Assembly (NCBI GenBank): GCA_934668295.1
Contig: CAKUND010000098.1
Coordinates: 1-7,269 of the forward strand
Source of the DNA: an uncultured Oscillospiraceae bacterium
GTDB taxonomy: Bacteria > Bacillota > Clostridia > Oscillospirales > Oscillospiraceae
Direction: 5' to 3'
DNA length: 7,269 bases
Below, piece by piece: positions 6,391-7,269 of this stretch. The notes below the pieces were generated by a model. That model had not been told where the DNA came from and did no database searches. It saw only the letters and a program-made list of their open reading frames with translations. Position 1 is the stretch's first letter. Each line of letters begins with the position of its first letter. The translations under genes and the position numbers were made by a program.

Positions 6391-7269
6391 TTATCGCTCA
6401 GCGGACTTGGGATCGACCGCATCACGCAGCGCATCACCGACAAGGTTGATGCAGATCGTGCAGATGCCGAAGATCGCAGCCGGGAATACCCAGCGCCACC
6501 AGTACTGCTGGATGACGATGGAGTTGTTCGCGCCGGTGAGCATGTTGCCCCACGTCGGCGTGGGAGGCGCAATGCCGAAGCCCATGTAGGACAGAGACGA
6601 TTCGGTGAGCATGCAGGTCGCAAAGCTCAGCGTCGCGTTGACCAGAATCAGGCTCATGACATTGGGGATGATGTGATGGAAGATGATCGACTTCTCGCGC
6701 ACACCGAGAGCCTTGGCCGCCGTAACGTACTCCTGCTCGCGCTGCGAGAAGATCTGCGCGCGGATCAGATGGCAGATGCCCGGCCAGGACAGAACGCCAA
6801 GCACGACCATGATGAGGTACATACGCTGCTCAGGCGTGATACGGGTGCCGATAATGGCGGATAGGATCATGGCGAAGGGCAGGAACGGCAGGCCGCCGAC
6901 GACCTCAGAGATACGCATGATGATGTTGTCGACCCAGCCGCCAAAATAACCAGCCAGTCCGCCGAGGATGATGCCAATAATGAGCTGGATGATGACGGAG
7001 ATGGCGCCGACGGTCATGGTGACCTTGCCGCCGTTGATGATGCGGTTGAACACGTCGCGTCCCAGATCATCCGTACCGCAGACATAACCCTTCAGGCCCC
7101 ACGTTTCAACGTCGCCGTCAACTGTGACTGCATAGTTCTGATAGAATCCTGCATAAACGGTGACGATCTCCTTGTCATTGAAAGAGGCCGGAACGGATGC
7201 CTGACCATGGGTGTTGTCGCCCCAGGAGATGACCTCGCCGTCGTCCATCAGCGCCGTGAAGTGGTAGCG
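6391..7269 (-). CDS. Peptide ABC transporter permease, DppC/OppC type, with RCC1-like repeats in the first outer loop (5' end outside window)
   Basis: 292 residues are visible and the frame is open to the window edge, so the N-terminus is missing. From visible residue 63 the protein is a standard DppC/OppC permease. CGTDDLGRDVFNRII (64-78) is the conserved segment before TM2, membrane segments lie at about 85-109, 125-141, 150-167, 203-225 and 258-280, and the EAA loop YVTAAKALGV...HHIIPN (181-203) contacts the ATPases. The preceding residues 1-62 do not belong to this family: ALMDDGEVISWGDNTHGQ, then a gap, then VYAGFYQNYAVTVDGDVETWG match RCC1-type beta-propeller repeats (DG-x-V-x-x-WG-x-N-x-x-GQ). 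In DppC-type proteins the stretch before GTDxxGRD is the extracellular loop between TM1 and TM2, so the repeats should sit outside the cell. The gene is first in the visible transporter operon; the partner permease and binding protein are presumably upstream. Confidence 0.93.
   Translation of the reverse strand, partial: RYHFTALMDDGEVISWGDNTHGQASVPASFNDKEIVTVYAGFYQNYAVTVDGDVETWGLKGYVCGTDDLGRDVFNRIINGGKVTMTVGAISVIIQLIIGIILGGLAGYFGGWVDNIIMRISEVVGGLPFLPFAMILSAIIGTRITPEQRMYLIMVVLGVLSWPGICHLIRAQIFSQREQEYVTAAKALGVREKSIIFHHIIPNVMSLILVNATLSFATCMLTESSLSYMGFGIAPPTPTWGNMLTGANNSIVIQQYWWRWVFPAAIFGICTICINLVGDALRDAVDPKSAER
7084..7269 (-). other. RCC1-like repeat segment within the permease
   Basis: The segment encodes visible permease residues 1-62. 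It holds one nearly complete RCC1 repeat (HFTALMDDGEVISWGDNTHG, then QASVP) and the first half of a second (AGFYQNYAVTVDGDVETWG), which runs straight into the permease motif GTDDLGRD. More repeats probably lie upstream of the window, since RCC1 propellers need several blades. Confidence 0.75.

Overview
The window reads as chromosomal DNA of a moderately GC-rich, Gram-positive anaerobe of the class Clostridia, most likely a gut Oscillospiraceae/Ruminococcaceae-type bacterium. This rests on strong GGAGG ribosome binding sites, tightly packed operons, an IS30-type relic and the style of the proteins; no marker gene in the window fixes the genus.

Left part, + strand (1-2661): the end of a hexuronate catabolism operon. 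It holds the last 32 residues of a short-chain dehydrogenase resembling the SDR-type fructuronate reductase, a LarA-like (lactate racemase family) protein, and uronate isomerase UxaC, spaced 1-2 bases apart. UxaC makes fructuronate from glucuronate and the SDR would reduce it to mannonate. The LarA-like enzyme keeps the family's catalytic and cofactor-binding residues and is proposed here to epimerise an aldonate rather than lactate.

Middle part (2662-3530): a degraded island on the - strand. Reading leftward it contains the left end of an IS30-family element (terminal sequence, leader hairpin and the first ~35 transposase codons with an internal stop), a frameshifted unknown gene missing its front, and the first ~70 residues of a TOPRIM-like protein cut off just behind uxaC. 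It looks like the wreck of an accessory locus, possibly phage defence.

Right part, - strand (3597-7269): the 3' end of an oligopeptide/dipeptide ABC transporter operon. In transcription order it encodes a DppC-type permease (5' end outside the window), a DppD/OppD-type ATPase, an OppF-type ATPase and a 71-residue single-pass membrane protein, followed by a terminator hairpin. Two parts are non-canonical: the permease carries RCC1-like repeat sequence in what should be its first extracellular loop, and the OppF-type ATPase has a ~180-residue charged, helical insertion between Walker A and the Q-loop. Together they suggest a peptide transporter with added extracellular and cytoplasmic modules, the most interesting feature of the window.
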